A DNA stretch of 64,000 nucleotides, from NCBI RefSeq assembly GCF_035222375.1, contig NC_085891.1:1-64000 (forward strand). Direction: 5' to 3'. The translations under genes were made by a program, and so were the position numbers. This document shows positions 54,040-64,000 of this stretch, one piece after another (the first letter of the stretch is position 1; each line of letters starts with the position of its first letter). A model generated the notes under the pieces. The model was not told the origin of the DNA. It searched no databases and saw nothing but the letters and a program-made list of their open reading frames with translations. The stretch comes from Podospora pseudocomata (lineage: Eukaryota; Ascomycota; Sordariomycetes; Sordariales; Podosporaceae).

Positions 54040-54505
54040 GATGATAGATGCAATTTTTCTATCTACATCTAGCTATATGCCAGATACTACATTGTTTTTT
54101 TGCTTCTGCTTATTGGGTTTGCTTGATTCCCGGCTACCATCATGGAAATGGAACTTTTTAAAGTTCTAGAGAGTTCAGCGACCATTTATTCATCTGTCTA
54201 GACCAACATTATAATTCTGTGTAAGGATTCAGAAAGTTCAGGTATAGTATGGTGTGCTTTATCTGGTATTAGAGTATTATATGGAGGAATGCAAACACTA
54301 TATAGCCAAGGTAAACTGGAATTCCATGTTTCTGAGACGAATGTGGATGCCTTTCCGGTGTTACTCGTCTGCAAAATCCAGGGTCAGCTATTTAACTATG
54401 AAAGCATACCTGCCAGATTAAGCCCAATACACAAGTGTCCGCCTCTCACTCAGGCTACATGGTTGCCTGCTTCATGGCAGCATTCAGTGAATTATTTTCC
54501 AGCCA
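54040..54505. other. Intergenic
   Basis: AT-rich gap between the tRNA and the 3' end of a minus-strand gene; no feature supported. Confidence 0.45.
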
Positions 54506-55135
54506 TCATGGAAACCTCCTCACTCCGCTGATTTGTGGCCATCTGGATTGCCGATAAGGAGTATACCTCGGTGTGGGCGGGAATCTGACAGGCGGTGGGA
54601 CCGTGGTAAAGCCAACATTGGTTCGGGTTGCCATGCCTCCTGCATTGCCCATCATGCCTTCAGCGTTCGCAAATCCAAGGCCTCCTGGGCCCCTCAGTCG
54701 GTTCCAGTCCCGTGTCGAGGTATAATATTCCCTTGTGACTTCGCGTTCACTGTCACTGTTGTCGCTGCCTCCGTCATAAACAATGACACGCTCCTGCCGT
54801 TGGCGTCGACGATGACAGGAAAGACAACAGCATAGGACCAGAACCAGAAAAGCAAAACCCAAGACTGACCCAAGCAAAGCGCCCAGTTGTCCAGTGGAAA
54901 GAGTGCCCGAAGATGGCGCCGGTGGGAGAGGGGCAGCAGGGGCAGCAGCAGGAGCGGGGGGTGGGGGAGGCTCCTCGGTTGGTAGAACCATATCAGCAAC
55001 AGCCGTCGGGTCTCCTAGGGTGACCAATGTAGTGACTGTTGTAAAAGCACGTGTAATTGTTTGGGTGATGACTCTTGCCTCTCGAAGCTCAAGGGCGGGA
55101 GGTAAGGAGGAAGACTTGTCAGCCATTGGACGTTG
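54506..55135 (-). CDS. Single-pass membrane protein with Pro-rich ectodomain
   Basis: A single exon gives 209 aa from the ATG at 55135 (MADKSSSLPPALELREARV). There is no cleavable signal. A short Thr-rich stretch (TRAFTTVTTLVTLGDPT) leads to a Pro/Ala-rich stalk at about residues 50-80. One membrane helix follows (GALLGSVLGFAFLVLVLCCC, about residues 85-107), then a basic HRRRQRQER stop-transfer sequence and a Gly/Pro/Arg-rich C-terminal tail. The layout recalls fungal Mid2/WSC-like sensors and other stalked membrane proteins, but lacks a WSC domain. Function unknown. Confidence 0.68.
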   Translation of the reverse strand, partial: QRPMADKSSSLPPALELREARVITQTITRAFTTVTTLVTLGDPTAVADMVLPTEEPPPPPAPAAAPAAPLPPAPSSGTLSTGQLGALLGSVLGFAFLVLVLCCCLSCHRRRQRQERVIVYDGGSDNSDSEREVTREYYTSTRDWNRLRGPGGLGFANAEGMMGNAGGMATRTNVGFTTVPPPVRFPPTPRYTPYRQSRWPQISGVRRFP

Positions 55136-56656
55136 GTGTATGCCACGAGAATGGAGCACAAAAGGATTGCACTTTAGTACACCTGGCCAGCCGGGGGCAC
55201 CTTGGGTATTTAAGGTAAAGCGCCATTCCCCTCTTGCAGAGCCTCCCTCCTCGCTCACACTACGGTTACGTAGCGCAGCATGAGAAAATCAAGAGGACGT
55301 GGGGATGATGGGGGCGGGGCATGAACTTAGTCAAGAGGTGCCAAGGACTGACCCGTGTCCCAGAGCAGGGTCACCAAATCTAGGCCACCCATCTTACCGC
55401 ATACTTATTGAGTATCGTGATAGGGTGGGACATTGGCGGACTGACTGCTGGACACCTTACCCATCGAGCCCGGGATTAGGCTGCAGCTGCCCTTCGGAGT
55501 GGCATTCTTGACAGCTCTATTTTCTCCGCCAAGTGTGCCTTCTGCAGATGTAACTGCGCGGATTCAAGTCAATCTGGACGCCATCTGTCACCATCCGATC
55601 GTATCCGCCGGTCAAACACGGAAAGGGCGCCCAGTTGCGTTGCGGACATTTACACGCATGTTCTTTTCCTGATGATTGCGGGCATCCAGGCAGGTGGCTT
55701 GGGTAACACAACTGTCTCAGTGGAACTAAAAGAACACAGGAACTGAGTGGGCTGGCTTTCTATTTGCTGTCCAACCTTTCTCGGGCAACAGCAGATTTCC
55801 TGCCTGAGAAGCCTGCAGCATGTTATCAGCCAATCTCAGGGCTTAATGGCTTGCATCTAAGGTCTGAAGGTGGCCAAATTACCTGCATCAACGCGCCAAG
55901 CTTGAAGTTGTGTGACCAACCTAACTATGAGGGATGGGTGCCTCGGCAGTGAATCACTTCCTTAAGTTTGATGCGCGGAAATACTTTACTCAGGGGAGCT
56001 TTCAAGGAAACACCGATACCTCGTACCGGTTGTCTGAATTTAAAACGACAACTTCCACCTGGTAGTCCTAGTAGCACACTTTACACACAGAACTGGTGAT
56101 GAGTGAGAGCTGGTGATATTCACCTGAGGGAAGGAGGGTTATCGTGGTTGATTCTGTCTTCGCCCACAGATATGTCCAAAACCCTTAACACCAATCATCG
56201 TCAGGCCAGCTCATCATGCATCGGCAAAGCTATATTTTTGGGTCAACTATATGAAAAGCTTTGACAGGTCGTTGGCTAGTTCAGGTATCCTAAGGATTGC
56301 TATTGGCCTTGTACCATAGTTACACCACTACAGCCAGTTGCGTGTCTTGGTTTTGGCATCGGCCTAATTTTGGTCCGATTTTGAGTCTCTTGATCAAGGT
56401 AGATGACATGCAGTGGAGAGGTAGGCCTGGGTGTTTGCCAGCAAGTCTAAGTCGACCTTGGGTATCCGTAAAAGGATCCCAAACAATTTTTAAGTAGACA
56501 TCTTGGAATGTGTAGTCTCATGCCATCTTATTCTTGGGTCTTCTCATAAAAGTACATATCTCATCACATCTAAGATTGCCCAAGCAGTAATATCACAAGT
56601 TCGTCCTGTCCCCCCCGAATGCCATTACCATGCCTTTTCTTCCTATGCGAGTTTTC
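55136..56656. other. Intergenic
   Basis: 1.5 kb between the membrane-protein gene and the transporter 3' end. No coding sequence with recognisable content. Confidence 0.45.
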
Positions 56657-57685
56657 CTAAACGCCCATACCTTCAAAAAACTTGACGCATAACACAGCCG
56701 CGATTGCGGCAATGCCACCCATGAGGGCCATTTGGATTCCCTCCCACAAGCTTCTTTTCAGGTCCAACCACTTCATTCCCAAAACTATCCTGTGCTTTTT
56801 CTGTCCGCTTGTCCCGATCCACCCGGCCCGAGTCTGGTCCTTTGATTGCTGACTATTGAGGAAATAATCCTTCAAAAGGCCAAATAGGAACAGCGCTAGC
56901 AGGCAAACCGCAAAACTCCACCTGAGGCCCTCCTGCACATGTTCCACAAAGAAATAGGGGAACAATGGTAGCAGCCCGCCTAGAAGATACCCCAGTGACA
57001 CTGAAAGTCCCACGAGGATGGGCGATGGTGCAGCTCTCTTTGCTTCGGCTTCCTTCTCACTCAAGCTGCCTGTTTCTAAACAACCATGGCGACTCCGATA
57101 TCGCTTCTGCTGCTGTTCCAACTCCCTCAAAATGCCGGGGCATTTGGCCACATGCGACCTGATCTCATCTTGTAGTTTCGGCGAGAGCTCCAGAGGCGCT
57201 AAGTATCCCTCTAATAAATCATCGTTCTCGGTGTCGTGATAGCCTGAGACGATGGTTTCGGTTTCGGTGTCGATCTCTACGTCGGCATCGAATTGATCTA
57301 CTAGGGCTGATTGGGCTGGTGTCTGTACTTGTGATTGAGACCATTCACCCTTTGCTGCGAGGAAGCCACCGATGCCCATGCTAAGACTGCCGGCGCAAAT
57401 CTCGGCGGCGCCAGCATAGATGACAGTATCAGAGCTTCCCAGACTGGAAAGACCAGCAGTCAGAGCAAAAGGGACGGTGAGCCCATCCGCAAACCCGAGT
57501 GTGAAATCTGCTAAGAAACGTGTTGCTGAAGGGAGAACGAAGGCTGATTTCATGCTTGGTGGCGGCTTGGGAGCTGTTGGCGGAAGAAGGAGGGGCGCGG
57601 CCTCAAGGTCATGCGGCATGGTTGCTGTGTTTTGCTGTGACAGAGGAGGAAAGCTACAATCGAATGTGGAGTAACTGTGCGACAT
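56657..57685 (-). CDS. CCC1/VIT1-family Fe/Mn vacuolar transporter
   Basis: A single exon gives 342 aa from the ATG at 57685 (MSHSYSTFDC). An upstream open stretch lacks an ATG. The first helix holds the family signature DFTLGFADGLTVPFALTAGL, with the acidic residues that line the ion path. The second helix (YAGAAEICAGSLSMGIGGFLA) has the conserved Glu and Met pair region. A hydrophilic metal-binding insert with many Glu residues follows (EIRSHVAKCPGILRELEQQQ), then three helices (PILVGLSVSLGYLLGGLLPL; WSFAVCLLALFLFGLLKDYF; MALMGGIAAIAAVLCVKFF). It imports Fe2+ and Mn2+ into the vacuole in exchange for protons. The linker between helix 2 and the insert is unusually acidic. Confidence 0.9.
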   Translation of the reverse strand: MSHSYSTFDCSFPPLSQQNTATMPHDLEAAPLLLPPTAPKPPPSMKSAFVLPSATRFLADFTLGFADGLTVPFALTAGLSSLGSSDTVIYAGAAEICAGSLSMGIGGFLAAKGEWSQSQVQTPAQSALVDQFDADVEIDTETETIVSGYHDTENDDLLEGYLAPLELSPKLQDEIRSHVAKCPGILRELEQQQKRYRSRHGCLETGSLSEKEAEAKRAAPSPILVGLSVSLGYLLGGLLPLFPYFFVEHVQEGLRWSFAVCLLALFLFGLLKDYFLNSQQSKDQTRAGWIGTSGQKKHRIVLGMKWLDLKRSLWEGIQMALMGGIAAIAAVLCVKFFEGMGV

Positions 57686-59078
57686 CTTTGCAATTGTTGT
57701 GAAGTGTGGTCGATTGTCGGCGGTTGGTGAGAGGTTCAATCTGACTGGCCTGCAAGTCGTCAGCACTGCTCTTGGGTCGGTTTGGTGTGAGAAAGATAAA
57801 GATAAAATAAGAAATGCATATCTTACCAATTTGAGATATCAGGATATCGCAGCAGATCAAGTGGCGAGTCGTGTTGAGACGTTGGACCGGGATGATGGGT
57901 CCTGTGTATAAGTCGCAGTGCCAAGGAATGATCGTTTTCCCCGAGAAAGTTGGAAGGTTGTCTTTCCACTCCACAGTGCCACCACCCTCGAAATGGTGTG
58001 ACGACAAATATGTATTCAATGTATCATCTCTGCAATATAGAGAGCAATCATGGATAATGGCCCATGAACCAATCAGGAGCCAGCCAATTCTTTGTCCTGT
58101 CAACGCAGGTTGTTGCTTTGAGAGAGAGGCTGACAATTAGCTTAGCTGTGATTGGTGAATCAGCGCGCGCTGTGGATCTTGCGGGTTAGGGTTTTTCGCG
58201 GACGCAGCGATGATATTGGTAACTTTGCCACATATAGTTGTTACCAGTCCAGTTAGTGCACACTGGAAAATACTGTGCGTTTTTCAAATGATGTTGATTG
58301 GTGAGGATGATAGGAAGGCTGTTTGTGGCAACCGTAACTTCGTGATCACGGTCCTGCGTTCCTAGCCCCACCCTTTCAGGGGCTCAGGGGTGGCTGCCTC
58401 CTTACCGAAATCACCAATATCAGCGATATCAACATAGCAACGGACGAAACTGAATTATAAATTCTGGTGCTTGGGAATTAGCCAAGGTAGATTGCAGCAG
58501 GAGGTCAAAATCTTCCCTCCTCTCCACTGGCGACCATTCTCTAGACAAGACACGCTGGCAGACCAAACTGTGACATGGAGGGAAGTCAACGCTTGTTGAC
58601 AATAGCAGTGTCGAGTGCATCTTACAGCCTGGATCAAGAAGATCCGTTCTGTACCTTTGACACACGCTGCTTGCCACGAGGCTTTCATTCTGTGTCGGAA
58701 TCGCCTCTCAGGTAAGCCCGCTCTGTTCCAAGTGCTTCCGTATCAAGACATGAGAGCTTGACCAGCTACTGCTGTGTATCATGGGCCAAGAAGACTAACA
58801 ACAACAGCGTTGTCATTTTCGCCGGCTAAAACGATTTACAGTCCTCCACAATCCCGCCGTCTTTCAGCCTTCAAAATGCGTCAAGGGGGGATATGGTGTG
58901 AACACAATACGGAGGAAGTGTAGATATCAGTGATGATTTATTGTGAGAGAACTACCAATGATCTCAAGAGGAAACCGAACAAAAGACCAATATAACCTCC
59001 AAACCGGACCGAGTAACATAGTACCAGACGTCATTCGAAGAATGTGGCGCCGAGCCAACTGGCTATTCGTCAGGTATA
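57686..59078. other. Intergenic
   Basis: 1.39 kb upstream of the transporter gene. One TTAGGG near 58187 is isolated. No gene supported. Confidence 0.45.
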
Positions 59079-59309
59079 TCAGATTCTCCCTTCTCCCCAG
59101 TACCTTGCATAAGCAACCCCACCCAAAGCCACACCAAGAGTGACAAGATTCCCCGTCAAACCAGATATGAAACCCGAAAATGCAGCGTCGCAGAGTGAAC
59201 ATTGTACCATAGTCTCTGTAACTTGGTGGCATCCGTCGCCATGATTACACATATGTCCGCAATTAGGGCAAGATGGAGTTTGATCCATTCTGCGTGAGGT
59301 TGGAGCCAT
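59079..59309 (-). CDS. Zinc-ribbon-like microprotein with a C-terminal membrane helix
   Basis: A 76-codon frame from the ATG at 59309. Residues 14-40 have five cysteines and two histidines (CPNCGHMCNHGDGCH ... CSLCD), a spacing that suits a treble-clef or ribbon zinc site. A hydrophobic, glycine-rich segment follows (GNLVTLGVALGGVAYARYW), close to the end, as in tail-anchored proteins. It stands alone without a recognised family. It could be the last exon of a larger gene or a chance frame, but the paired CxxC motifs and membrane tail argue for coding. Confidence 0.42.
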   Translation of the reverse strand: MAPTSRRMDQTPSCPNCGHMCNHGDGCHQVTETMVQCSLCDAAFSGFISGLTGNLVTLGVALGGVAYARYWGEGRI

Positions 59310-60300
59310 GGTGTGTGAACGACTTCCGAAAGTATTGTCTCAGACGCTGACTGGCAAAAAACACCACTACATAAGGTCAGGCAATCCCACCCGAGATGAA
59401 GGCAGGGTAAATATGTGCCGGCAAACTCGGGTCGTCGAGGGAGTTTGGCTGCTGGGTTGTAATTAAAGAGTGAAGATTTTCTCAGATTGGTTTTGATGTT
59501 CGGCGGATTTGGGATGTCGCGCTTTCTTATGTGAAAACGCATTCTATACATCCTGGGAAGCACACTTGATTTAGATGCTGGATCTGATAGGTATTGTCTT
59601 TGCAGATGACGTGTTTCATAGTTCAATGTCTGTCTTGGAGCATAAAAACCTGCTTTGCACACCCCGCAGCAAATGGCGAGATTGTAGTAAGATGGGACAT
59701 CCCGCTGTAAGATGTTAATCGAGGGTCTTGGCTATTGCACAGCCCCTCTCTCGATCATCTTATTGGGCTGGGAGACGCGTCACGGTTCCAAAGAGGTGCA
59801 TTGTGTAGATGAGGCTTTTTGAAGTGGCAAATGGACACCACCCCTGAGCCCTCAGAGGTTATTTTCTTTTTTCTTTTTCTTTTTTTCGGACAAAGCGGTC
59901 AGCTTTTGAGTTGATCATTCCCATCCAGGGGCTTCATATTCTCGAGCAAAACCTGTTACATGACCCAGCCCAAGGGTGACTTGTTTCTTCAATCATTGAA
60001 GCACCATGGCAACCACACGCCACTGTTAAGTTTTTGATCAAGAAAAGTGGTGCTATACATCCGGATCTCTATAAGGTGGAAAGAGGAAGGCATGTAATTA
60101 ATCATCACGATAAATTCCTGCCGAGATAAGATAGTGAGGTACCTGGATCGGCTTTGAGCAAGACGGAAAATGCCGCATGATGCGCAATATCTAGCCCAGC
60201 TATCATGGGACTTTACTTACAAACCCGACCCTAAGAGGCGTAAACCTGCCTGAGACCAATATGTAGCATCAGCTCCTTGTTTCTTCCAATCCTTCCATAT
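59310..60300. other. Intergenic
   Basis: 991 bp. A pure pyrimidine tract (TTTTCTTTTTTCTTTTTC and on) covers about 59862-59886. No gene supported. Confidence 0.45.
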
Positions 60301-61324
60301 TTACTGCGCAGGACACCCGAAGACGGCGGGGCCGGGAATGTTGTATGGTCCAGCTGATATTGAGACAATTAGATCGTTGTTCAAGACCCATAAGCATGGC
60401 AGCGGCACTTACGAGCCCAAACTTGGAACAGAATGGAAGGGTCCTCCGCGTCATAGGCACCAGGGAATCCTACTAGCTCGGCATTTGATGCGGAAGGGAC
60501 TACCGATCCCGAACCGGATACCTCCAATTGGTGGCAAGACGGGTAGAATTGTGCTCCCTTCGCCGCCCACGCGGAGTGAAGGGCGATAATCTCGTGGCGA
60601 ACGAGATAAAATCCCGGCTTCAGACACTCTGGAATTGTGTATCGATAAGGTTCGTTGTCAAACTTCATGAAAGGGGTCTGTTCAAGTGTTAGAAATGACA
60701 AAATGGAAGCTATGTGGTGCTGGGCTATACTTACCGTGGCCCAAATATCATCCGGCCAGGTCTTGTCAAAGGTATGTCTGCCCTCATGGTGAATCTTGAA
60801 CCAGATCGGCTCGTCACCTGGAAGAAACTTGTCACATCCCGAATCTGGGCATCGGGCCACTGTCGACAAGGTTAGCTAGATCAAATTCCAGGGTTTCATG
60901 ACCTGATTGTGTGTTAGTTGACCTACTGTAAGTTAAGACCGGACCCATGTGAGAATCAGGCCAGTGAGTCCAACGCAGCGAGACCTCAGAGCCGGCCACT
61001 GCTTTGGCATGGAGAGGAGCAGGTTCCGATCCGATTTGGCCTTCAATGGTGGAGCCTCCGCATTGCAGGTCAATAGAGGTGACATCCTCCACGGGTCCGT
61101 TGGTGATGATCTTGCGGCTGATGCGCTTGGGTGCCCACTCTCCCATGTATGGGTCTTGATAAGGCTGGTAGAGCTTTGGCAGAAATTGCCGTCAGCACCA
61201 AGTCTTCATGGTCAAGGGAGTGAAGAGATACCTGGTAGAACTGCCCGCTAATGGTGATATTGTCAACCCAGCCGTGGGCAGAGACAGCAGTAGCCGTGGC
61301 GAGAGCCACAAGAACCGATTTCAT
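60301..61324 (-). CDS. AA9 lytic polysaccharide monooxygenase
   Basis: Five exons on the minus strand (61324-61232, 61173-60927, 60859-60735, 60677-60413, 60353-60301), introns 57-67 bp, give 260 aa. Every junction restores family sequence, for example FYQLYQPYQ, VLTYMARCPDSGCD, WATTPFM and VWAPGPYNIPGP. The signal peptide ends in SA and the mature chain starts with His (HGWVDN), the first ligand of the copper histidine brace. The second His is in DSHMGPVLTY and the axial Tyr in QFYPSC. The enzyme oxidatively cleaves cellulose or xyloglucan. There is no CBM1. The C-terminus NIPGPAVFGCPAQ is complete. Confidence 0.94.
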
Positions 61325-62065
61325 GTTAGCTGATGGTCCAATGGTGTTTGGAGTGGGCCTGGCTCTAACAGAAGAAAGCGTATCTGTCTAAACTGGCAAT
61401 CAATTTTCCGTTATATATTTATTGTGTTTATGAGCTCAAAAGCGTCACATGCCCTCCTCCACTTCGCTTCAGCTGCTCCAAGGTTTCGCCCAGAGGTCGT
61501 GAGGGTAATGTGCCGGCAATATTCCAGACGGATGCAACCTCGACAGCTGCACCTGGGTTCCGACCCACAACAACGGAAGATCACCTTGGTGGAAAAAAGA
61601 TGCCAGGAGGAATGTCCGGGAACCCGCGGAGGACTCTGCTCCATCTGTACCCGTGTGCCGGGTTCAATGCCACACACCCCAGGCTCTGACTGGCATCGGG
61701 CGTGGTTATCGGCAACTTAATAGAATCGATGGAGGTCGCGGTTCATGAAAAGTGTGCCAAACCCGGATCAGACAAGTCTTCAGACTCGTACTCGGTCATT
61801 TTGCTCTTCAACACTCGAACATTTAGTGTCGTATATAAATTAACCAGATAACTTACGCGGTGAGCCCTTTATAGTTGCTCAGCAACTCCCGAGTAGGTAG
61901 CTGAGCAAAGTCATAAACGTGGTTGAAGAGAAAAGAGCATGCATCTTGAGGGGAAGCCAAATGAATCTATATTGTAACAACTAGTGCAGAAGACCAACTT
62001 CAAACTGTGTTGCGCAGGCGTGAGAAAAGAAATCATATACCCGAGCGAAATACCTACCTAGGTAC
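61325..62065. other. Intergenic, upstream of the LPMO
   Basis: 741 bp. It holds a perfect 9-bp inverted repeat (61875-61883 with 61900-61908) and the palindrome TACCTAGGTA (62055-62064). It also serves as the 3' flank of the NLR gene. Confidence 0.45.
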
Positions 62066-64000
62066 TCAGCCCCGGCTGGTTGAGGCCTTGCTCTGAGGGG
62101 CAACCGCAGGATTAACCACAGCCTTGCCATGCACCTTTTCCTGTGCAGGCCTTTGGGCAGTTGCCTGACTACCACTCTTCTGGATCTGCGTCTGCTGCAT
62201 CTGGCCTCCTGTTTGGCCCTGCGGACTCTGAGATTTCTGGTGCTGCCCTGGTCTCTGGGGAGAAGCAGATGGGTCGCCTGTCTGCTGTTTTGCTGTCTGG
62301 GAACCACCCTGAGGTCTTGCTGCAGGATTAGGAGCTTTACCCGCACTTTTATCAATACTCTTTCCACCTCTCTTCTCCAGCTCCATCTGAATAGCTGCCT
62401 TGGCCTTGAGGGCGTCACTCCCGAAAGACCCTCTGTCCACAGTCTGAAAGTGTTGCATTCCATTTTGGAGGATACACAAGGGTGACATCTGGCCATCGAG
62501 AGAGAAGCTGCCAGGGACGATTACGACGCTGGATGCGAATTGCCTCGGAAGCTTGACGGGGGGTTGGGGGGCGGATGGTTCACCGAGCTGGTTAACGTCT
62601 ATGCCCGGCTGGGAAAGCATGGCGTGCACGGCATGTATGTCGAGAGAGTGCGTTGCTGCCTGCAAGGGGGTGAAAGAAAACGACTCCCCAAGCTTCCCTG
62701 CCTTTGCCGCAAGGGCCTTTTGAATACTGCATCCGCCAAATGAGGCGCAGAGGGAGTGGTCGTGGAAGGCAAGGTGGGTATAGATATCAGTCGCTACCGG
62801 GGGCAGATAAGATCCAAATACAGTGAGGAGCATCTGCACCTGTGCTTTCAGGGCATAGCCCCTTCTCGCTCCTTCAAAGTACAGTTCGATGATATTGGAA
62901 AGTAAGGTTGGCTGGGGGTCCATCTTTCCTGCCTTCTTATATTCGGACCACTTCACTGGGAGAGTGACACTGAGTGGGGTGGTGAAAAGCTTCCTGTGCT
63001 CTTCTGGAGTCTTGAGGTGAGCTTTGAGAAATTCGGTGACAAGCTTGGGATTCTTGAGAGAACAGACAAGGGCAAGACGGCCGACCAGCTGCTCGAAGGC
63101 ACCAGCTTTACTATCATACTTGACGAGCCACTCCAGCATGTCCCTGACACCACTGTCGCCACCGGCCTCCTGCGTACATATACTCAGTCCGTTGAACCAC
63201 TTTGCCTGTGGATTGAGCACCTCGAATGTGAGAGACCGGAGCTTGTCGTCAGGAATAATGCGGCGGGTGATGGTCGGGTGATACAGCAAACTCCGAACTT
63301 GCCGCATCGCATGGATTTTGAAGTCTTTCGCGTCCATCCTCTCGTCGACGGGTACATTATCAGGATTGTAGGTACCAGAGAATGTCTTGGTCACAGCGAG
63401 ATATGTCGAAAGCGTGAGTGGGATTCGGCGTGAATCCGGTTCGTTGAGATAAAAGTCCTTGAGAGTCTTGTGGTTCTTGAGCTTCTCGGAGTTGAGGTAG
63501 TCACGGACTGTGTGATGCGCAAACCCCACGGTCTCATCCACCAGAATCTTTCCATCTGCAGACACCTTTCTGACAACCTGAATAAGTGGGCCGCAGGCTT
63601 GAGTGAAAGCCCGAAGACTAAAAGGAATGCCCCCTCTTGTATCGCTTTGCTTCACGGACTGGATGAGCAAGTCGGTAGCAAGTCCATATCGCCAGCCAGA
63701 GTCGAGAATCAAGGCAAAAGCCTTGATCACATTGTCGCGGTGTTTGTCAGGAATATTGGCAAGAATGGTCTCCCATGTGCCATCAAGACTTTCAGGTCGG
63801 TCTTGGGTGGCGTTCAGTTTTGCGCGGGGATCTTTGGCATTCTTCAAGACCTCCAGTTGCCAGGAAGCGTACCTGAACATTCCTCTGGCCTTGGATGGGA
63901 GTGAGAAGGCAACATATTCCTTCAGTTTGGGCACTTCTTCCCAATCCTCAAACTCATCCTTTTGGAGTTGTGCAGTCACCCAGGCTTTGATATCATCGTC
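62066..64000 (-). CDS. NLR-like STAND protein, C-terminal part (partial)
   Basis: The frame is open from the window edge to the stop at 62066 (about 645 codons); the 5' part lies beyond 64000. The first residues (FSLPSKARGMFRYASWQLEV) match the stretch that follows the NACHT NTPase domain in fungal NOD-like receptors. A winged-helix-like region comes next (SLDGTWETILANIPDKHRDN; FAHHTVRDYLNSE), then helical repeats and one ankyrin-like unit (FTPLQAATHSLDIHAVHAML). The last 130 residues are a low-complexity Gln/Pro/Ser-rich tail. Such receptors act in non-self recognition and programmed cell death in fungi. The nucleotide-binding motifs are outside the window, so the assignment rests on C-terminal features. 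Confidence 0.75.
   Translation of the reverse strand, partial: DDDIKAWVTAQLQKDEFEDWEEVPKLKEYVAFSLPSKARGMFRYASWQLEVLKNAKDPRAKLNATQDRPESLDGTWETILANIPDKHRDNVIKAFALILDSGWRYGLATDLLIQSVKQSDTRGGIPFSLRAFTQACGPLIQVVRKVSADGKILVDETVGFAHHTVRDYLNSEKLKNHKTLKDFYLNEPDSRRIPLTLSTYLAVTKTFSGTYNPDNVPVDERMDAKDFKIHAMRQVRSLLYHPTITRRIIPDDKLRSLTFEVLNPQAKWFNGLSICTQEAGGDSGVRDMLEWLVKYDSKAGAFEQLVGRLALVCSLKNPKLVTEFLKAHLKTPEEHRKLFTTPLSVTLPVKWSEYKKAGKMDPQPTLLSNIIELYFEGARRGYALKAQVQMLLTVFGSYLPPVATDIYTHLAFHDHSLCASFGGCSIQKALAAKAGKLGESFSFTPLQAATHSLDIHAVHAMLSQPGIDVNQLGEPSAPQPPVKLPRQFASSVVIVPGSFSLDGQMSPLCILQNGMQHFQTVDRGSFGSDALKAKAAIQMELEKRGGKSIDKSAGKAPNPAARPQGGSQTAKQQTGDPSASPQRPGQHQKSQSPQGQTGGQMQQTQIQKSGSQATAQRPAQEKVHGKAVVNPAVAPQSKASTSRG

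Noticed and set aside
1-64000. CRISPR arrays, operons, bacterial-type ribosome sites
   Set aside because: None seen, and the introns and gene families show a fungal nuclear genome.

Overview
The window is nuclear DNA of a filamentous ascomycete, most likely a sordariomycete (Sordariales-like). The genes carry one to four introns of about 53-80 bp with GTRNGT-type donors, CTRAY-type branch sites and AG acceptors. The gene set is that of a plant-litter fungus: GH43, GH62 and AA9 enzymes, secreted peptidases, an NLR-type STAND receptor and Gypsy chromoviruses. All family names come from reading the sequence by eye; no search was run.

Bases 1-15163 are a nest of LTR retrotransposons of the Gypsy (Metaviridae) chromovirus group. 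Element A (969-8404) has LTRs that differ at about 30 sites. Element B (8870-14483) has LTRs that look identical and is therefore very young. Around them lie an inverted protease fragment (1-399), an older LTR with a primer-binding site (400-968), an integrase/chromodomain tail (8405-8869), a partial LTR (14484-14689) and an inverted solo LTR with a perfect 5-bp target-site duplication (14694-15158). Neither A nor B has a matching target-site duplication, so the nest has been rearranged. Element A carries an antisense reading frame for a Zn2Cys6-like plus coiled-coil protein.

Bases 15164-64000 are host genes. In order: exo-beta-1,3-galactanase (GH43+CBM35); a small secreted protein (-); a signal-peptide plus seven-helix membrane protein (-); a GCPII-like M28 peptidase; a SIRT6/7-like sirtuin; a nucleotidyltransferase; a broken APH-like kinase gene; a signal-peptide SET-domain protein; a protein of about eleven tandem Cys-Cys-Cys-His units; an M28 aminopeptidase; a secreted Cys-rich protein with a peptidase-like tail; an epoxide hydrolase; a divergent GH62 (-) / GH43-CBM42 (+) pair; a TPP enzyme; a PHO80-type cyclin; an M24 X-Pro aminopeptidase; a secreted six-cysteine protein; tRNA-Ser(GCT); a single-pass membrane protein (-); a CCC1/VIT1 metal transporter (-); a zinc-ribbon-like microprotein (-); an AA9 LPMO (-); and the 3' part of an NLR gene (-) that runs off the right edge.

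Four genes fit together as a plant cell-wall toolkit: galactanase on arabinogalactan, GH62 and GH43-CBM42 on arabinose side chains and arabinan, and the LPMO on cellulose or xyloglucan. The GH62/GH43 pair shares one promoter region and is probably co-regulated. The rest are housekeeping, proteolytic, defence-related or unknown genes with no evident cluster logic.
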